Positions 41,899 to 50,970 of a stretch of 62,920 nt of DNA are shown here, in pieces. The first letter of the stretch is position 1. Every line of letters starts with the position of its first letter. The notes beneath the pieces were generated by a model. The model had not been told where the DNA came from, did not search any database, and saw nothing but the letters and a program-made list of their open reading frames with translations. Position numbers and translations under genes: made by a program. Where the stretch lies: positions 1 to 62,920 of the forward strand of contig NZ_JANFAK020000037.1 in the NCBI RefSeq assembly GCF_024721315.2, given 5' to 3'. This DNA comes from Streptomyces sp. Isolate_45. GTDB taxonomy: Bacteria > Actinomycetota > Actinomycetes > Streptomycetales > Streptomycetaceae.

Positions 41899-43243
41899 CA
41901 TGCACCGGGTGGCCGAGGACGACGCAGCACTGGACCGAACGGCGTTCGACGAGGTGGTCGAGTTCACCTCCGCGCTGATCCGGATCGACACGAGCAACCG
42001 CGGCGGCGGTGACTGCCGGGAGCGGCCCGCCGCCGAGTACGTCGCCGAACGACTGGCCGGGGCCGGCCTGGAGCCCGTCCTGCTGGAGCGGACCCCGGGC
42101 CGCACCAACGTGGTGGCCCGCATCGAGGGCACCGACCCCGGCGCCGAGGCCCTCCTCGTCCACGGCCACCTCGACGTCGTGCCGGCCGAGGCCGCCGACT
42201 GGAGCGTGAACCCCTTCTCCGGCGAGGTCCGGGACGGGGTGGTCTGGGGCCGGGGCGCCGTGGACATGAAGAACATGGACGCCATGGTGCTGGCCCTCGT
42301 ACGGGCCTGGGCGCGCCGGGGCGTTCGACCGCGCCGGGACATCGTCATCGCCTACACCGCCGACGAGGAGGACAGCGCCGTCGACGGGTCCGGGTTCCTC
42401 GCCGACCACCACCCGCACCTCTTCGAGGGCTGTACGGAGGGCCTCGGCGAGTCCGGCGCCTTCACCGTCCACGCCGGACCCGGCCGCACCCTCTACCCGA
42501 TCGCGGCCGGCGAACGCGGCACCGCCTGGCTGAAACTGACCGCCCACGGCACCACCGGGCACGGCTCCAAGCCGAACCGGGCCAACGCCGTCACCCGGCT
42601 CGCCGCGGCCGTCGCCCGGATCGGCGCACACGAATGGCCGGTCCGCCTGACCGACACCGTCACCGCCTGCATCACCGAACTCGCCGCCCTGCAAGGCCTG
42701 TCGGTCCAACCCCGCGCCCCCGGCTTCGACGTCGACGCGCTGCTGCCCAAGCTCGGCCCGGTCGGCGCGCTCGTCGAGGCCACCGTCCGCAACAGCGCCA
42801 ACCCGACGATGCTCAGCGCCGGATACAAGCTGAACGTCATCCCCGGCCACGCCACCGCCTACGTCGACGGGCGCATCCTGCCCGGAGGCGAGGCCGAGTT
42901 CATGGCGACCCTCCAGGAACTCACAGGCCCCGACGTGCACTGGGAGTTCCACCACCGGGAGGTCGCCCTCGAAGCCCCCGTGGACGGACGCACCTTCGCC
43001 ATCCTGCGCGAGAGCGTCGAGCACTTCGACCCCGACGGACACGTCGTCCCCTTCTGCATGGCCGGCGGCACCGACGCCAAACAGTTCTCCCGGCTCGGCA
43101 TCACCGGCTACGGCTACTCCCCGCTCAGGCTGCCGCCCGGCTTCGACTACTGGTCCCTCTTCCACGGCGTGGACGAACGGGTCCCCGTCGACGCCCTCCA
43201 CTTCGGCGTCCGCGTCCTCGACCGCGCCCTGCGCGCGCTGTGA
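41891..43243 (+). CDS. M20-family metallopeptidase (dipeptidase-like)
   Basis: A 450-residue zinc peptidase of the M20/ArgE/DapE group. Metal-binding motifs are LLVHGHLDVVP (about 92-102), GRGAVDMKNMDAM and YTADEEDSAVDGSG with its catalytic glutamate, and CMAGGTDAKQF near the C-terminus. It overlaps the M55 gene by 8 bases and the S9 gene follows at 13 bases. Substrate could be a dipeptide or N-acylated amino acid. Confidence 0.9.
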   Translation: MADMHRVAEDDAALDRTAFDEVVEFTSALIRIDTSNRGGGDCRERPAAEYVAERLAGAGLEPVLLERTPGRTNVVARIEGTDPGAEALLVHGHLDVVPAEAADWSVNPFSGEVRDGVVWGRGAVDMKNMDAMVLALVRAWARRGVRPRRDIVIAYTADEEDSAVDGSGFLADHHPHLFEGCTEGLGESGAFTVHAGPGRTLYPIAAGERGTAWLKLTAHGTTGHGSKPNRANAVTRLAAAVARIGAHEWPVRLTDTVTACITELAALQGLSVQPRAPGFDVDALLPKLGPVGALVEATVRNSANPTMLSAGYKLNVIPGHATAYVDGRILPGGEAEFMATLQELTGPDVHWEFHHREVALEAPVDGRTFAILRESVEHFDPDGHVVPFCMAGGTDAKQFSRLGITGYGYSPLRLPPGFDYWSLFHGVDERVPVDALHFGVRVLDRALRAL

Positions 43244-43256
43244 AGGGAGCCCGGTG

Positions 43257-45272
43257 ATGGCGGCCCCAGGCCCGTACCTGCCCTACGGCAGTTGGCCCTC
43301 CCCGATCGACGCCGCGCTCGCCGCCTCCCACGACGGCCGCCCCGAGTACCTGGGCACCGTCGGCGCCGAGGTGTGGTGGACCGAGCCCCGCCCGAAGGAG
43401 GGCGGCCGGCGCGCCCTCGTGCGCCGCCCCGCCGACGGTCGGGCCGCCCGATCCGTGCTGCCCGCCCCGTGGAACGTCCGCAGCCGGTTCACCGAGTACG
43501 GCGGCATGCCCTGGGCGGGCGCCGAGCGGCCCACCGGGGGGCCGCTCGTGGTGTTCGTCCACCACGCCGACCAACGGATGTACGCGTACGAACCCGACGC
43601 GCCCGGCAGCCCCGCGCCGCGCCCCCTGACCCCGCTCTCCACGGTCGGGGGCGGCCTGCGCTGGGTCGACCCGGTGCTGCGCGGCGCCGAGGTGTGGTGC
43701 GCGCTGGAGGAGTTCACCGGCCCCGGACCGGGTGACGTGCGCCGGGTGACCGCGGCCGTACCGCTCGACGGGTCGGCCGCCGCCGACCGGACCGCCGTAC
43801 GGGAGCTCACCGACGACCGGCACCGCTTCCGGACCGGGCCCCGGCTGTCCCCCGACGGGCGGCGCGCCGCCTGGCTGGTGTGGGACCACCCCCGGATGCC
43901 CTGGGACGGCACCGAACTCCAGGTCGCCGACGTGACCCCGGACGGCACGCTCGGCACCCCCCGCAGCGTCCTCGGCGGCCCGGACGAGGCCGTCGCCCAG
44001 GTGGCGTGGGCCGCCGACGGGAGCCTGCTCGCGGTGAGCGACCGCAGCGGCTGGTGGAACCCGTACCGGGTGGACACCGGGGGCGGCGGGGCGGTCAACC
44101 TGTGCCCCCGCGAGGAGGAGTTCGGCGGCCCCCTGTGGAAGCCGGGGCTGAGCTGGCTGGCCCCGCTGTCCGGCTCCCGCGCCGAGGGCTCCGGCGGCGG
44201 GCTCCTCGCCGTCCTGCACGGCCGCGGATCCTCGGTGCTGGGCGTCCTCGACCCCGACAGCGGGGACCTCGTCGACGCCGCCGGACCGTGGACCGCCTGG
44301 CAGCCGACCCTGGCCGTCAGCGGCACCCGCGTCTACGGGGTCGCCGCCAGCCCGCGCAGCGCCTACGAGGTCGTCGAACTGGACACCACGACGGGCCACG
44401 CCCGGGTCGTCGGCGCCCACGCCGCCGACCCGGTGGACCCCGCCCACTACCCGGAACCGCAGACCAGGACCTTCCCCGGCCCCGGCGGCCGGGAGATCCA
44501 CGCGCACGTCTACCCGCCGCACCACCCCGCCGTGCGGGCCCCGGCCGCCGAACGGCCCCCGTACGTGGTGTGGGCGCACGGCGGCCCCACCGACCACGTC
44601 CCGCCCGCCCTGGACCTGCACATCGCCTACTTCACCTCGCGCGGCATCGGCGTCGTCGAGGTGAACTACGCGGGCTCCACCGGATACGGCCGCGCCTACC
44701 GGGAGCGGCTGCGCGAACAGTGGGGGGTGGTCGACGTCGAGGACTGCGCGGCCGTCGCCCGGGCCCTGGCCGCCGAGGGCACCGCCGACCCCGCCCGGCT
44801 CGCCGTCCGCGGGGGCAGCGCCGGCGGCTGGACGGCGGCCGCCTCCCTGGCCGCCACCGACCTCTACGCCTGCGCCGCGATCATCTACCCGGTACTGGAC
44901 CTGCGGGGCTTCGCCGCCGAGACCCACGACCTCGAATCCCACTACGCCGACGGCCTGGCCGGACCGCCGCGGACCCTGTCCCTGCGCAGCCGCGAACGGT
45001 CCCCGGTGGCCCGCGCCGACCGGATCACCGCGCCCTTCCTGCTGCTCCAGGGCCTGGACGACCGGGTCTGCCCGCCCGCCCAGGCCGAGCGGCTGCTCAC
45101 CGCGCTGCGGGGCCGCGCGGTACCGCACGCGTACCTCACCTTCGAGGGCGAGGGCCACGGGTTCCGACGCGCGGAGACGATCGTCACGGCCCTGGAGGCG
45201 GAACTGTCGCTGTACGCACAGGTCTTCGGGATCGACCGGGACGACGTCCCCCGTCTGGCCCTGCACAGCTGA
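43257..45272 (+). CDS. S9-family prolyl-oligopeptidase-like peptidase
   Basis: A 671-residue serine peptidase: an N-terminal beta-propeller-like region (about 1-400, with AEVWWTEPRPKEGGR and repeated PDGRRAAWLVW-type blades) and a C-terminal alpha/beta hydrolase. The triad is S521 (RGGSAGGWTAAA), an Asp in LLLQGLDDRVCPP and His in FEGEGHGFRRAE. An AAGGGA RBS supports ATG 43257; a GTG lies three bases earlier. No signal peptide is present, so it acts in the cytoplasm with the two peptidases upstream. Confidence 0.88.
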   Translation: MAAPGPYLPYGSWPSPIDAALAASHDGRPEYLGTVGAEVWWTEPRPKEGGRRALVRRPADGRAARSVLPAPWNVRSRFTEYGGMPWAGAERPTGGPLVVFVHHADQRMYAYEPDAPGSPAPRPLTPLSTVGGGLRWVDPVLRGAEVWCALEEFTGPGPGDVRRVTAAVPLDGSAAADRTAVRELTDDRHRFRTGPRLSPDGRRAAWLVWDHPRMPWDGTELQVADVTPDGTLGTPRSVLGGPDEAVAQVAWAADGSLLAVSDRSGWWNPYRVDTGGGGAVNLCPREEEFGGPLWKPGLSWLAPLSGSRAEGSGGGLLAVLHGRGSSVLGVLDPDSGDLVDAAGPWTAWQPTLAVSGTRVYGVAASPRSAYEVVELDTTTGHARVVGAHAADPVDPAHYPEPQTRTFPGPGGREIHAHVYPPHHPAVRAPAAERPPYVVWAHGGPTDHVPPALDLHIAYFTSRGIGVVEVNYAGSTGYGRAYRERLREQWGVVDVEDCAAVARALAAEGTADPARLAVRGGSAGGWTAAASLAATDLYACAAIIYPVLDLRGFAAETHDLESHYADGLAGPPRTLSLRSRERSPVARADRITAPFLLLQGLDDRVCPPAQAERLLTALRGRAVPHAYLTFEGEGHGFRRAETIVTALEAELSLYAQVFGIDRDDVPRLALHS

Positions 45273-45305
45273 CCCCCGGGCGCCCCGCGGGCGGATCATG
45301 GGCCC

Positions 45306-45545
45306 ATGACCCACCAAGCCCCGAAGGGCGGCTCCCAGGGCCGCGGCGCGTTCACCCCGGCCCGCGTGGGCATCCTCGCCCTCGCGGTCCTCACCCTCGT
45401 CTTCATCTTCGAGAACACCCGGTCGACGGAGATCCGGCTGCTGGTCCCGATCGTCACGATGCCGCTGTGGGTGGCCCTGCTCAGCACGGCGGTGCTCGGC
45501 GGGCTCTGCGGCGCCTACCTGGCCCGGCGCCGCCGCCCGAAGTAG
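45306..45545 (+). CDS. LapA-family (DUF1049) small membrane protein
   Basis: A 79-residue protein with two hydrophobic segments (about 19-36, VGILALAVLTLVFIFENT, and 53-71, LWVALLSTAVLGGLCGAYL) and a basic C-terminus RRRRPK. The FENTRSTEIRLL turn is characteristic of lipopolysaccharide-assembly-protein-A-domain proteins, common in actinobacteria despite the name. Role unknown. Confidence 0.8.
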   Translation: MTHQAPKGGSQGRGAFTPARVGILALAVLTLVFIFENTRSTEIRLLVPIVTMPLWVALLSTAVLGGLCGAYLARRRRPK

Positions 45546-45574
45546 CGCGCGGCGCGCGGGCCGCCCGGTCGGTC

Positions 45575-45637
45575 CGCGACGGCCGACCGCTCACCCCGCG
45601 CCGGCGACCGGTCGGCGTCGCGACGGCCGACCGCTCA
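45575..45637. repeat. 19-base direct repeat at the 3' end of the next gene
   Basis: CGCGACGGCCGACCGCTCA occurs at 45575-45593 and 45619-45637. The second copy contains the stop codon of the minus-strand gene, so the downstream copy is a duplicate of its final codons. Confidence 0.6.
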
Positions 45638-46354
45638 GGCCGTGTGCAACCAGACGCGGAGCGGTCCGAGCGGGGCGAACCCGGCGCGGACGGCGGCGTC
45701 GAGGTCCTCCCCGTGCTCGTAGCCCACGACGGGCAGCCCCGGCCACAGCTCGTGGGCGGCGCCGACGGCGGCCGCCCACGCGGAGTCCGCGCCGGCCGGG
45801 TCCGGGGCGAACAGGTTGGACACCCCGACGACCCCGCCCCCGAGGCTGAGCACCGCGCCGGCCACGATCCGGCCCCCGGAGCGGCCCGTCAGGAAGGCGA
45901 TGTCCGGGACGAGCAGCTCCGGTCGGAACAGCCCGGACGGCTCCCCGTCGCCCCACGCCGCCTCCCAGTCCGCCAGCTCCCCGGCGTCGCGCACCCGCGA
46001 CCACACCGGGCCCGCGTCGCCCGTCCCGGCGGCCGCGGGCCCCGCCGGACGGTGGATCCACCGGGCCTCGAACAGCACCTCGAAGCCCGCCGGGGTCAGG
46101 TCCAGCGCGGCGAAGCTGTCCTTCACGCAGCAACCCGGCGAGGCCGTGTCGACGCCGCCCAGCACCTCCTCCGGGGTGGCTCCCGGAGTCAGGGACACCG
46201 CGTCCGGATACATCGGAGGAGTGCGCGCGGCTCCGCTCCAGGCGGCCGGAGCGAAGGTGGTCGGCACTCCGTGGGCGCAGCACACGGCGTCGCACCAGTC
46301 GGCGTTGTTGCGGGCCGCGGCGAGCAGCAGGGCGGAAACGTCCTCAGCGATCAT
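45635..46354 (-). CDS. GNAT-like hypothetical protein
   Basis: A 239-residue protein. The C-terminal half, AELADWEAAWG, IVAGAVLSLGGGVVGVSNLF and LWPGLPVVGYEHGEDLDAAVRAGFAPLGPLRVWLHTA (cores only), has the end-of-fold pattern of a GNAT acyltransferase; the N-terminal half has several cysteines (WCDAVCCAHG, SPGCCVKD). I see no acetyl-CoA loop of the usual R/Q-x2-G-x-G/A form, so activity is uncertain. The start may be GTG 46357. It is divergent from a bona fide GNAT gene. Confidence 0.6.
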   Translation of the reverse strand: MIAEDVSALLLAAARNNADWCDAVCCAHGVPTTFAPAAWSGAARTPPMYPDAVSLTPGATPEEVLGGVDTASPGCCVKDSFAALDLTPAGFEVLFEARWIHRPAGPAAAGTGDAGPVWSRVRDAGELADWEAAWGDGEPSGLFRPELLVPDIAFLTGRSGGRIVAGAVLSLGGGVVGVSNLFAPDPAGADSAWAAAVGAAHELWPGLPVVGYEHGEDLDAAVRAGFAPLGPLRVWLHTA

Positions 46355-46379
46355 CACCGGGGGATGTTGTCACGGCCCC

Positions 46380-46385
46380 TAGCCT
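46380..46385 (+). promoter_or_regulatory. TAGCCT -10 box giving a leaderless GNAT transcript
   Basis: Six bases separate it from the ATG at 46392; no RBS is present. Confidence 0.5.
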
Positions 46386-46391
46386 GGGGCG

Positions 46392-46994
46392 ATGGAATAT
46401 TCGCACTACGTCGCCACCGGCCCGGCGGTCGGCCTGCGGCCCTTCCGGCAGTCCGACGGCCCCGAGTTCGCCGCCCGCGCGCACGAGAGCCGGCACCTGC
46501 ACCACCCCTGGCTGTTCCCGCCCGTCACCGTCGCCGAGTACGAGCCCTACGCGGCCCGCCTCACGGGCGACGAGGGCCGCGCCGGGTTCCTGGTCTGCGA
46601 ACTCGCCACCGGGGCCATCGCCGGCTTCGTCAACGTCAACAACATCGTGCTGGGCGCCTTCCGGTGCGGCGCCCTCGGCTACGGGGCCTTCGCCCACGCC
46701 ACCGGACGCGGACTGATGGGCGAGGCCCTCGACCTGGCCGTCGACCACGCCCTCGCGCCGGCGGACCGGGGCGGCCTCGGCCTGCACCGCCTGGAGGCCA
46801 ACATCCAGCCCGCCAACACCGCCTCCATCGCCCTGGTCAGGAGCCGCGGCTTCCGGCTGGAGGGCTTCTCCCCGGACTTCCTGCACGTCGACGGCGCCTG
46901 GCGCGACCACGAACGCTGGGCCGTCACGGCCGGAGAACCCCGCCGGCCGAAAACCGGGACCGCGGCGCCCGAGTCGCCCAGGATGGGGTCATGA
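46392..46994 (+). CDS. GNAT-family N-acetyltransferase (RimJ/RimL-like)
   Basis: A 200-residue acetyltransferase. LRPFRQSDGPEFAARA opens the domain, the acetyl-CoA stretch is in YGAFAHATGRGLMGEALDLAVDHAL (cores GRGLMGEAL), and LEANIQPANTASIALVRSRGFRLEG closes it. The arrangement is RimJ-like. A short hydrophilic tail follows (ending PRMGS). It appears leaderless, and its stop overlaps the next ATG by 4 bases, coupling it to the arginase-fold protein. Confidence 0.85.
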   Translation: MEYSHYVATGPAVGLRPFRQSDGPEFAARAHESRHLHHPWLFPPVTVAEYEPYAARLTGDEGRAGFLVCELATGAIAGFVNVNNIVLGAFRCGALGYGAFAHATGRGLMGEALDLAVDHALAPADRGGLGLHRLEANIQPANTASIALVRSRGFRLEGFSPDFLHVDGAWRDHERWAVTAGEPRRPKTGTAAPESPRMGS

Positions 46995-47890
46995 GAAGCC
47001 TCGTACTCATCGACGCACCCTCCAACCTCGGCCTGCGGCCGCCCGCGCCGGGCACCGTCCCCGGGGTCTACAAACTGGCCGGCGCCCTGCGGGAACAGGG
47101 ACTGCTGCACCGGCTCGGCGCACGCGAGGGCGGCGTCGTCGTCCCGCCGCGCTACGACCGGGGCGACTGGCAGGAGGGCGACGGCGTCTTCCACGCGGGA
47201 CCGCTCGCCGGATACACCACCGTCCTCGCCGACCGGATCGAGAAGCACCTGCGGGCCGGCGAATTCCCCGTCGTCCTCGGCGGCGACTGCTCCATCCAAC
47301 TCGGCGCCGCACTCGCCATGCGCCGCATCGGGCACTACGGGCTCGCCGCGATCGACGGGTCCGCCGACTTCCGCCACCCCGGCAACGAGGCGCTCAACGG
47401 ACCCGTCGGCGCCGCCGCCGGCGAGGAACTCGCCCTGGCCACCGGCCGCGGCCAGGCCGACCTGACCACCTTGGAAGGCCTCGGTCCCTACCTGCGCGAC
47501 GAGGACGTGCGCCTCTTCGGACTCCGCGACGGCGACCCCGACCTCCCCGAACTGCGCGCCGCCGGGATCGCCGCCGCCACCGTCGGCGACATCCGGGAGC
47601 GGGGCGCCGCGACCGTGGCCCGGGCCGCACTGGAGGGACTGCACCCGCCGCGCACCGACGGCTTCTGGATCCACCTGGACGCCGACGTGCTGGACCCGTC
47701 CGTCATGCCCGCCGTGGACAGCCCCGACCCGGGCGGGCTGCTGCCCGACGAACTCGCCGGACTGCTCGACGTACTGGCCCGCTCGCCGCGCTGCGTCGGG
47801 CTCAACGTCACCGTCTACGACCCGGACCTGGATCCGGACGGACGTGCGGGAGCACTGCTCGCCGATCTCGTCACGGACGCCTTTGCGTAA
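46991..47890 (+). CDS. Arginase-fold protein with a degraded metal site
   Basis: A 299-residue ureohydrolase-fold protein. The scaffold is clear: VVLGGDCSIQLG, AIDGSADF, and HLDADVLDPSVMPAVDSPDPGG. But the canonical histidine of GGDHS is C100 and that of DAHxD is S124, while D122, D126, D230 and D232 remain. Two of the six metal ligands are therefore missing, so a normal Mn2+ pair is doubtful. GGDCS is fairly common in uncharacterised arginase-like proteins; the serine is less expected. It is coupled to the GNAT gene by a 4-base overlap. Confidence 0.8.
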   Translation: MRSLVLIDAPSNLGLRPPAPGTVPGVYKLAGALREQGLLHRLGAREGGVVVPPRYDRGDWQEGDGVFHAGPLAGYTTVLADRIEKHLRAGEFPVVLGGDCSIQLGAALAMRRIGHYGLAAIDGSADFRHPGNEALNGPVGAAAGEELALATGRGQADLTTLEGLGPYLRDEDVRLFGLRDGDPDLPELRAAGIAAATVGDIRERGAATVARAALEGLHPPRTDGFWIHLDADVLDPSVMPAVDSPDPGGLLPDELAGLLDVLARSPRCVGLNVTVYDPDLDPDGRAGALLADLVTDAFA

Positions 47891-47954
47891 TCCTGACCGG
47901 TGGTGATCCGCGGAACCCCTGTGCACCGGCCGCGCCGGCGTGTTCCATTTCCTC

Positions 47955-49946
47955 ATGGCCACCACCGTCCGACGTGCCCTGCTGACCCTTCCCGCGGCCC
48001 CGTTGGGTCCCGACAACCCCCTCCCCGCCCTGCGCGCACCCGACGGAGTGCACGTGCTGGACGAACGCGCGCGCGACGGGCTGCCGCGCGACATGGCCCG
48101 CCAGATCGGGTACGAGCCGCTGCGCTCGCTGCTGCCCGTCCCGGTCCGGGACGGGTACGGACGCGAACGCGCCGAGCGCGAGTTCGAAGCGGTCGTCATC
48201 GAGAACGGCCTGCTCCGCGTCACCGTCCTGCCCGGACTCGGCGGCCGGATCCACTCCCTGGTCCACCTGCCGACCGGCCGCGAACTGCTGTACCGCAACC
48301 CGGTCTTCCAGCCCGCGAACTTCGCCCTCAACGGAGCCTGGTTCTCCGGCGGCATCGAATGGAACATCGGCGCCACCGGACACACCACCCTGTCCTGCGC
48401 CCCCCTGCACGCCGCCCCCGTCGCCGCGCCCGACGGGGGCGTGATGCTGCGGATGTGGGAATGGGAACGGCTGCGCGACCTTCCGTTCCAGGTGGACCTG
48501 TGGCTCCCCGCCGACTCGGAGTTCCTGTACGTCGGCGTCCGCGTCCGCAACCCGCACGAACGCCCCGCGCCCGTGTACTGGTGGTCCAACACCGCCGTTC
48601 CCGAGGAGCCGGGCAGCCGCGTCCTCGCCCCCGCCGACGAGGCCTGGCACTTCGGTTACGAGCGTTCCCTGCGCCGCGTCCCCGTACCCGATCGGGAGGG
48701 CGAGGACCGCACCTACCCGCTGCGCAGCGAGTACCCGGCCGACTTCTTCTACGAGGTCCGCGACGCGGACGCGGACCGACCCTGGATCGCCTCCCTCGAC
48801 GCCGACGGGTACGGGCTGGCGCAGGCCTCCACCGCCCGGCTGCGCGGCCGCAAGTTGTTCGTGTGGGGCGCCGGACCGGGTGGCCGGCGCTGGCAGGAAT
48901 GGCTGACCCGGCCCGGCACCGGCGGCTACGCCGAGATCCAGGCCGGGCTCGCCCGCACCCAACTGGAACACGTACGCCTCGAAGCCGGGTCCGAGTTCAG
49001 CTGGTTGGAGGCCTACGGGCCCCTGCGCGCCGACCCCGCCCAGGTGCACGGAGCCGACTGGGCGGCCGCCCGCGGCGCGGCCGCCGAGGCCCTGGACGCC
49101 GTCCTGCCGGCCGCGACCCTCGACGCCGCCTTCAAGGCCTGGCGGGCCCGCGCCGACACCGAGCCGGGGGAGCGGATCGCCACCGGCTCCGGATGGGGCG
49201 CGCTGGAGGTGCTGTGCGCGGGCCACTCCCTGCCCGGCACCCCCTTCGAGGAATCCACCCTCGGGGCCGCCCAGGAACCCTGGCTGAGGCTGTGGCGCAG
49301 CGGGGTCCTGCCCGCGCCGCGCGGGGCGACCCCGCCCGGCGAGGCCCTCGTCGCCGGGCACTGGCGGGACATGCTGGAGACGGCCCCCGCCGACCCGCTC
49401 ACCGAGTACCACCTGGGCGTCGCCCAGTGGCACGCCGGTGACGTCGCCCAGGCCGTGCGGAGTTGGGAACGCGGGCTGGCCCTGGCCCCCTCCCGCTGGC
49501 CCCTGCTGCGCTGTCTCGCGGTGGCCGACACCCTGGCCGGGGACCCGCTGCGGGCCGCCGACCGGTACGCCGAGGCCTTCGCGGACCTGGTCGCGCAGAG
49601 CCGGGGCGGCGACGCCTGGACCGCCGCCGAATCCGCCCTGGGCCGGGAGGCGATGACCGCGCTGCTCGCCGCGGGCCGACCGGCCGCCGCCCGCGAGGTG
49701 TGGGACGGGCTCCGCCCGGCGTTGCGCGAACAGGGCCGGTTCCGGCTGCTCGCCGCCCGGCTGCTGGCGGCGGAGGGCCACGTCGGCGCGGCCCGCCGGC
49801 TCTTCGAGGACGGCTTCGAACTCGCCGACCTCCGCGAGGGCGAGGAGGCCCTGTCCGAGCTGTGGGCCACCCTGACGGACGCCCCGCTGCCGCCCGCGTA
49901 CGACTTCCGCATGCACCCGCCCGGCGGCTCCGCCGACAGGCCCTAG
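47955..49946 (+). CDS. DUF5107 protein with C-terminal TPR-like repeats
   Basis: A 663-residue protein. The N-terminal 350 residues form a galactose-mutarotase-like DUF5107 domain (ENGLLRVTVLPGLGGRIHSLVHLPTGRELLYRNP and GGIEWNIGATGHT, by cores). From about 470 the sequence becomes helical repeats (PLTEYHLGVAQWHAGDVAQAVRSWERGLALAPSRWPLL and so on), TPR-like. Relatives may bind or cleave carbohydrates. No signal peptide is seen. ATG 47955 is my choice; a GTG five codons upstream is possible. The end overlaps the convergent LysR gene by 4 bases. Confidence 0.75.
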   Translation: MATTVRRALLTLPAAPLGPDNPLPALRAPDGVHVLDERARDGLPRDMARQIGYEPLRSLLPVPVRDGYGRERAEREFEAVVIENGLLRVTVLPGLGGRIHSLVHLPTGRELLYRNPVFQPANFALNGAWFSGGIEWNIGATGHTTLSCAPLHAAPVAAPDGGVMLRMWEWERLRDLPFQVDLWLPADSEFLYVGVRVRNPHERPAPVYWWSNTAVPEEPGSRVLAPADEAWHFGYERSLRRVPVPDREGEDRTYPLRSEYPADFFYEVRDADADRPWIASLDADGYGLAQASTARLRGRKLFVWGAGPGGRRWQEWLTRPGTGGYAEIQAGLARTQLEHVRLEAGSEFSWLEAYGPLRADPAQVHGADWAAARGAAAEALDAVLPAATLDAAFKAWRARADTEPGERIATGSGWGALEVLCAGHSLPGTPFEESTLGAAQEPWLRLWRSGVLPAPRGATPPGEALVAGHWRDMLETAPADPLTEYHLGVAQWHAGDVAQAVRSWERGLALAPSRWPLLRCLAVADTLAGDPLRAADRYAEAFADLVAQSRGGDAWTAAESALGREAMTALLAAGRPAAAREVWDGLRPALREQGRFRLLAARLLAAEGHVGAARRLFEDGFELADLREGEEALSELWATLTDAPLPPAYDFRMHPPGGSADRP

Positions 49947-50860
49947 ACGTACGGCGCGGCCCCGCCGAGCTCGTCCCGGACGACCTCGCGCAGCAGGCCG
50001 CGCAGCCAGGCGTGGGCGGGGTCGGCCGCGTAGCGGGGGTGCCAGGCGAGGGACAGTTCCAAGGTCGGCAGGTCGAGCGGGACGGGGAAGGTGGCCAGCC
50101 CGAACCGGCGGGCCGTCGCCGAGTGGACGCGGTCCCCGAGGATGCCGACGAGGTCGGTGTCGAGCAGGGCCAGCAGGGCCGAGGCGAACGTCGGGTAGAC
50201 GGCGACCACCCGGCGCGCCAGGCCCTGGTCGGCCAGCGCCGTGTCGATCGGTCCGGTGAACCGGCCGCGGCGCGAGTAGTTGAGGTGGTCGGCGGAGGCG
50301 AACCGGTCGACGGTGACGGCACCGTCCAGCAAGGGGTGGCCGGCCCGGGCGACGCCCACGAAGCGGTCCGCCAGGAGCGGTTCGATCCGGGTCTCCGGGC
50401 TCGGGTCGGTGACGTTGCCGAGTTCCAGGTCGGCCAGGCCCTCGCGGAGGTACTGGACGTCCTGCGGGCCCTCGCCCAGGAAGCGGAGGGAGACGCCGGG
50501 CGCCTCGGCCCGGATCCGGGTCAGCAGGGGCGCCCCGAGGCGGACGACCAACGACTCGTCCGCCTGGACGGTGAAGACCCGCTCCAGCCGTGCCGGGTCG
50601 ATTTCGCCCGCCGGGGTGAAGACGGCCCGGGCCCGCGAGACGACCTCGTGGACCTCGGCCCGCAGCGCCAGCGCGCGCGGGGTGGGCACCATGACCCGCC
50701 CCGACCGGACCAGCACCGGATCGCCCAGGGCGCGACGGATACGGGCGAGGGTCCGGCTCATCGCGGGCGACGACAGGTTGAGCCGGTCGGCGGCGCCGCC
50801 GACGCTGCCCTCCTCGAGCAGGGCGTCCAACGCGATCAGCAGATTCAGATCCAGTTGCAT
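49943..50860 (-). CDS. LysR-family transcriptional regulator
   Basis: A 305-residue regulator. The winged HTH reads LDLNLLIALDALLEEGSVGGAADRLNLSSPAMSRTLARIR (residues 3-42; cores ALLEEGSVGGAADRL, SPAMSRTLARIR). A PBP2-type ligand domain fills the rest. Its gene is divergent from the MFS transporter, 110 bases away, with TTGC/GCAA half-sites between, so it probably controls transporter expression. The start may instead be GTG 50869, which has the better-spaced GAAGAGA; the family start MQLDLNLL favours ATG 50860. Confidence 0.88.
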   Translation of the reverse strand: MQLDLNLLIALDALLEEGSVGGAADRLNLSSPAMSRTLARIRRALGDPVLVRSGRVMVPTPRALALRAEVHEVVSRARAVFTPAGEIDPARLERVFTVQADESLVVRLGAPLLTRIRAEAPGVSLRFLGEGPQDVQYLREGLADLELGNVTDPSPETRIEPLLADRFVGVARAGHPLLDGAVTVDRFASADHLNYSRRGRFTGPIDTALADQGLARRVVAVYPTFASALLALLDTDLVGILGDRVHSATARRFGLATFPVPLDLPTLELSLAWHPRYAADPAHAWLRGLLREVVRDELGGAAPYV

Positions 50861-50879
50861 GCGGTGCACTTATCTCTTC

Positions 50880-50901
50880 GCAAGGTTGCATTTGAAGGCA
50901 A
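50880..50901. promoter_or_regulatory. Overlapping TTGC/GCAA dyads between LysR and MFS genes
   Basis: GCAAGGTTGC at 50880-50889 and TTGC-N8-GCAA at 50886-50901 share one half. This fits the loose dyad of LysR binding sites. Confidence 0.4.
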
Positions 50902-50970
50902 GTCCGATGCGAGCCTACCGTGGGAGCACGGCCGGCCCCGTCACCCTCCCTCGGACGAAAGACCCCTGAA

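Noticed and set aside
43880..46990. Open frame continuing 1,037 codons upstream of the arginase-fold gene
   Set aside because: The upstream part is out of frame with the S9 peptidase and LapA genes and Arg/Pro-rich; the real gene starts at the ATG overlapping the GNAT stop.
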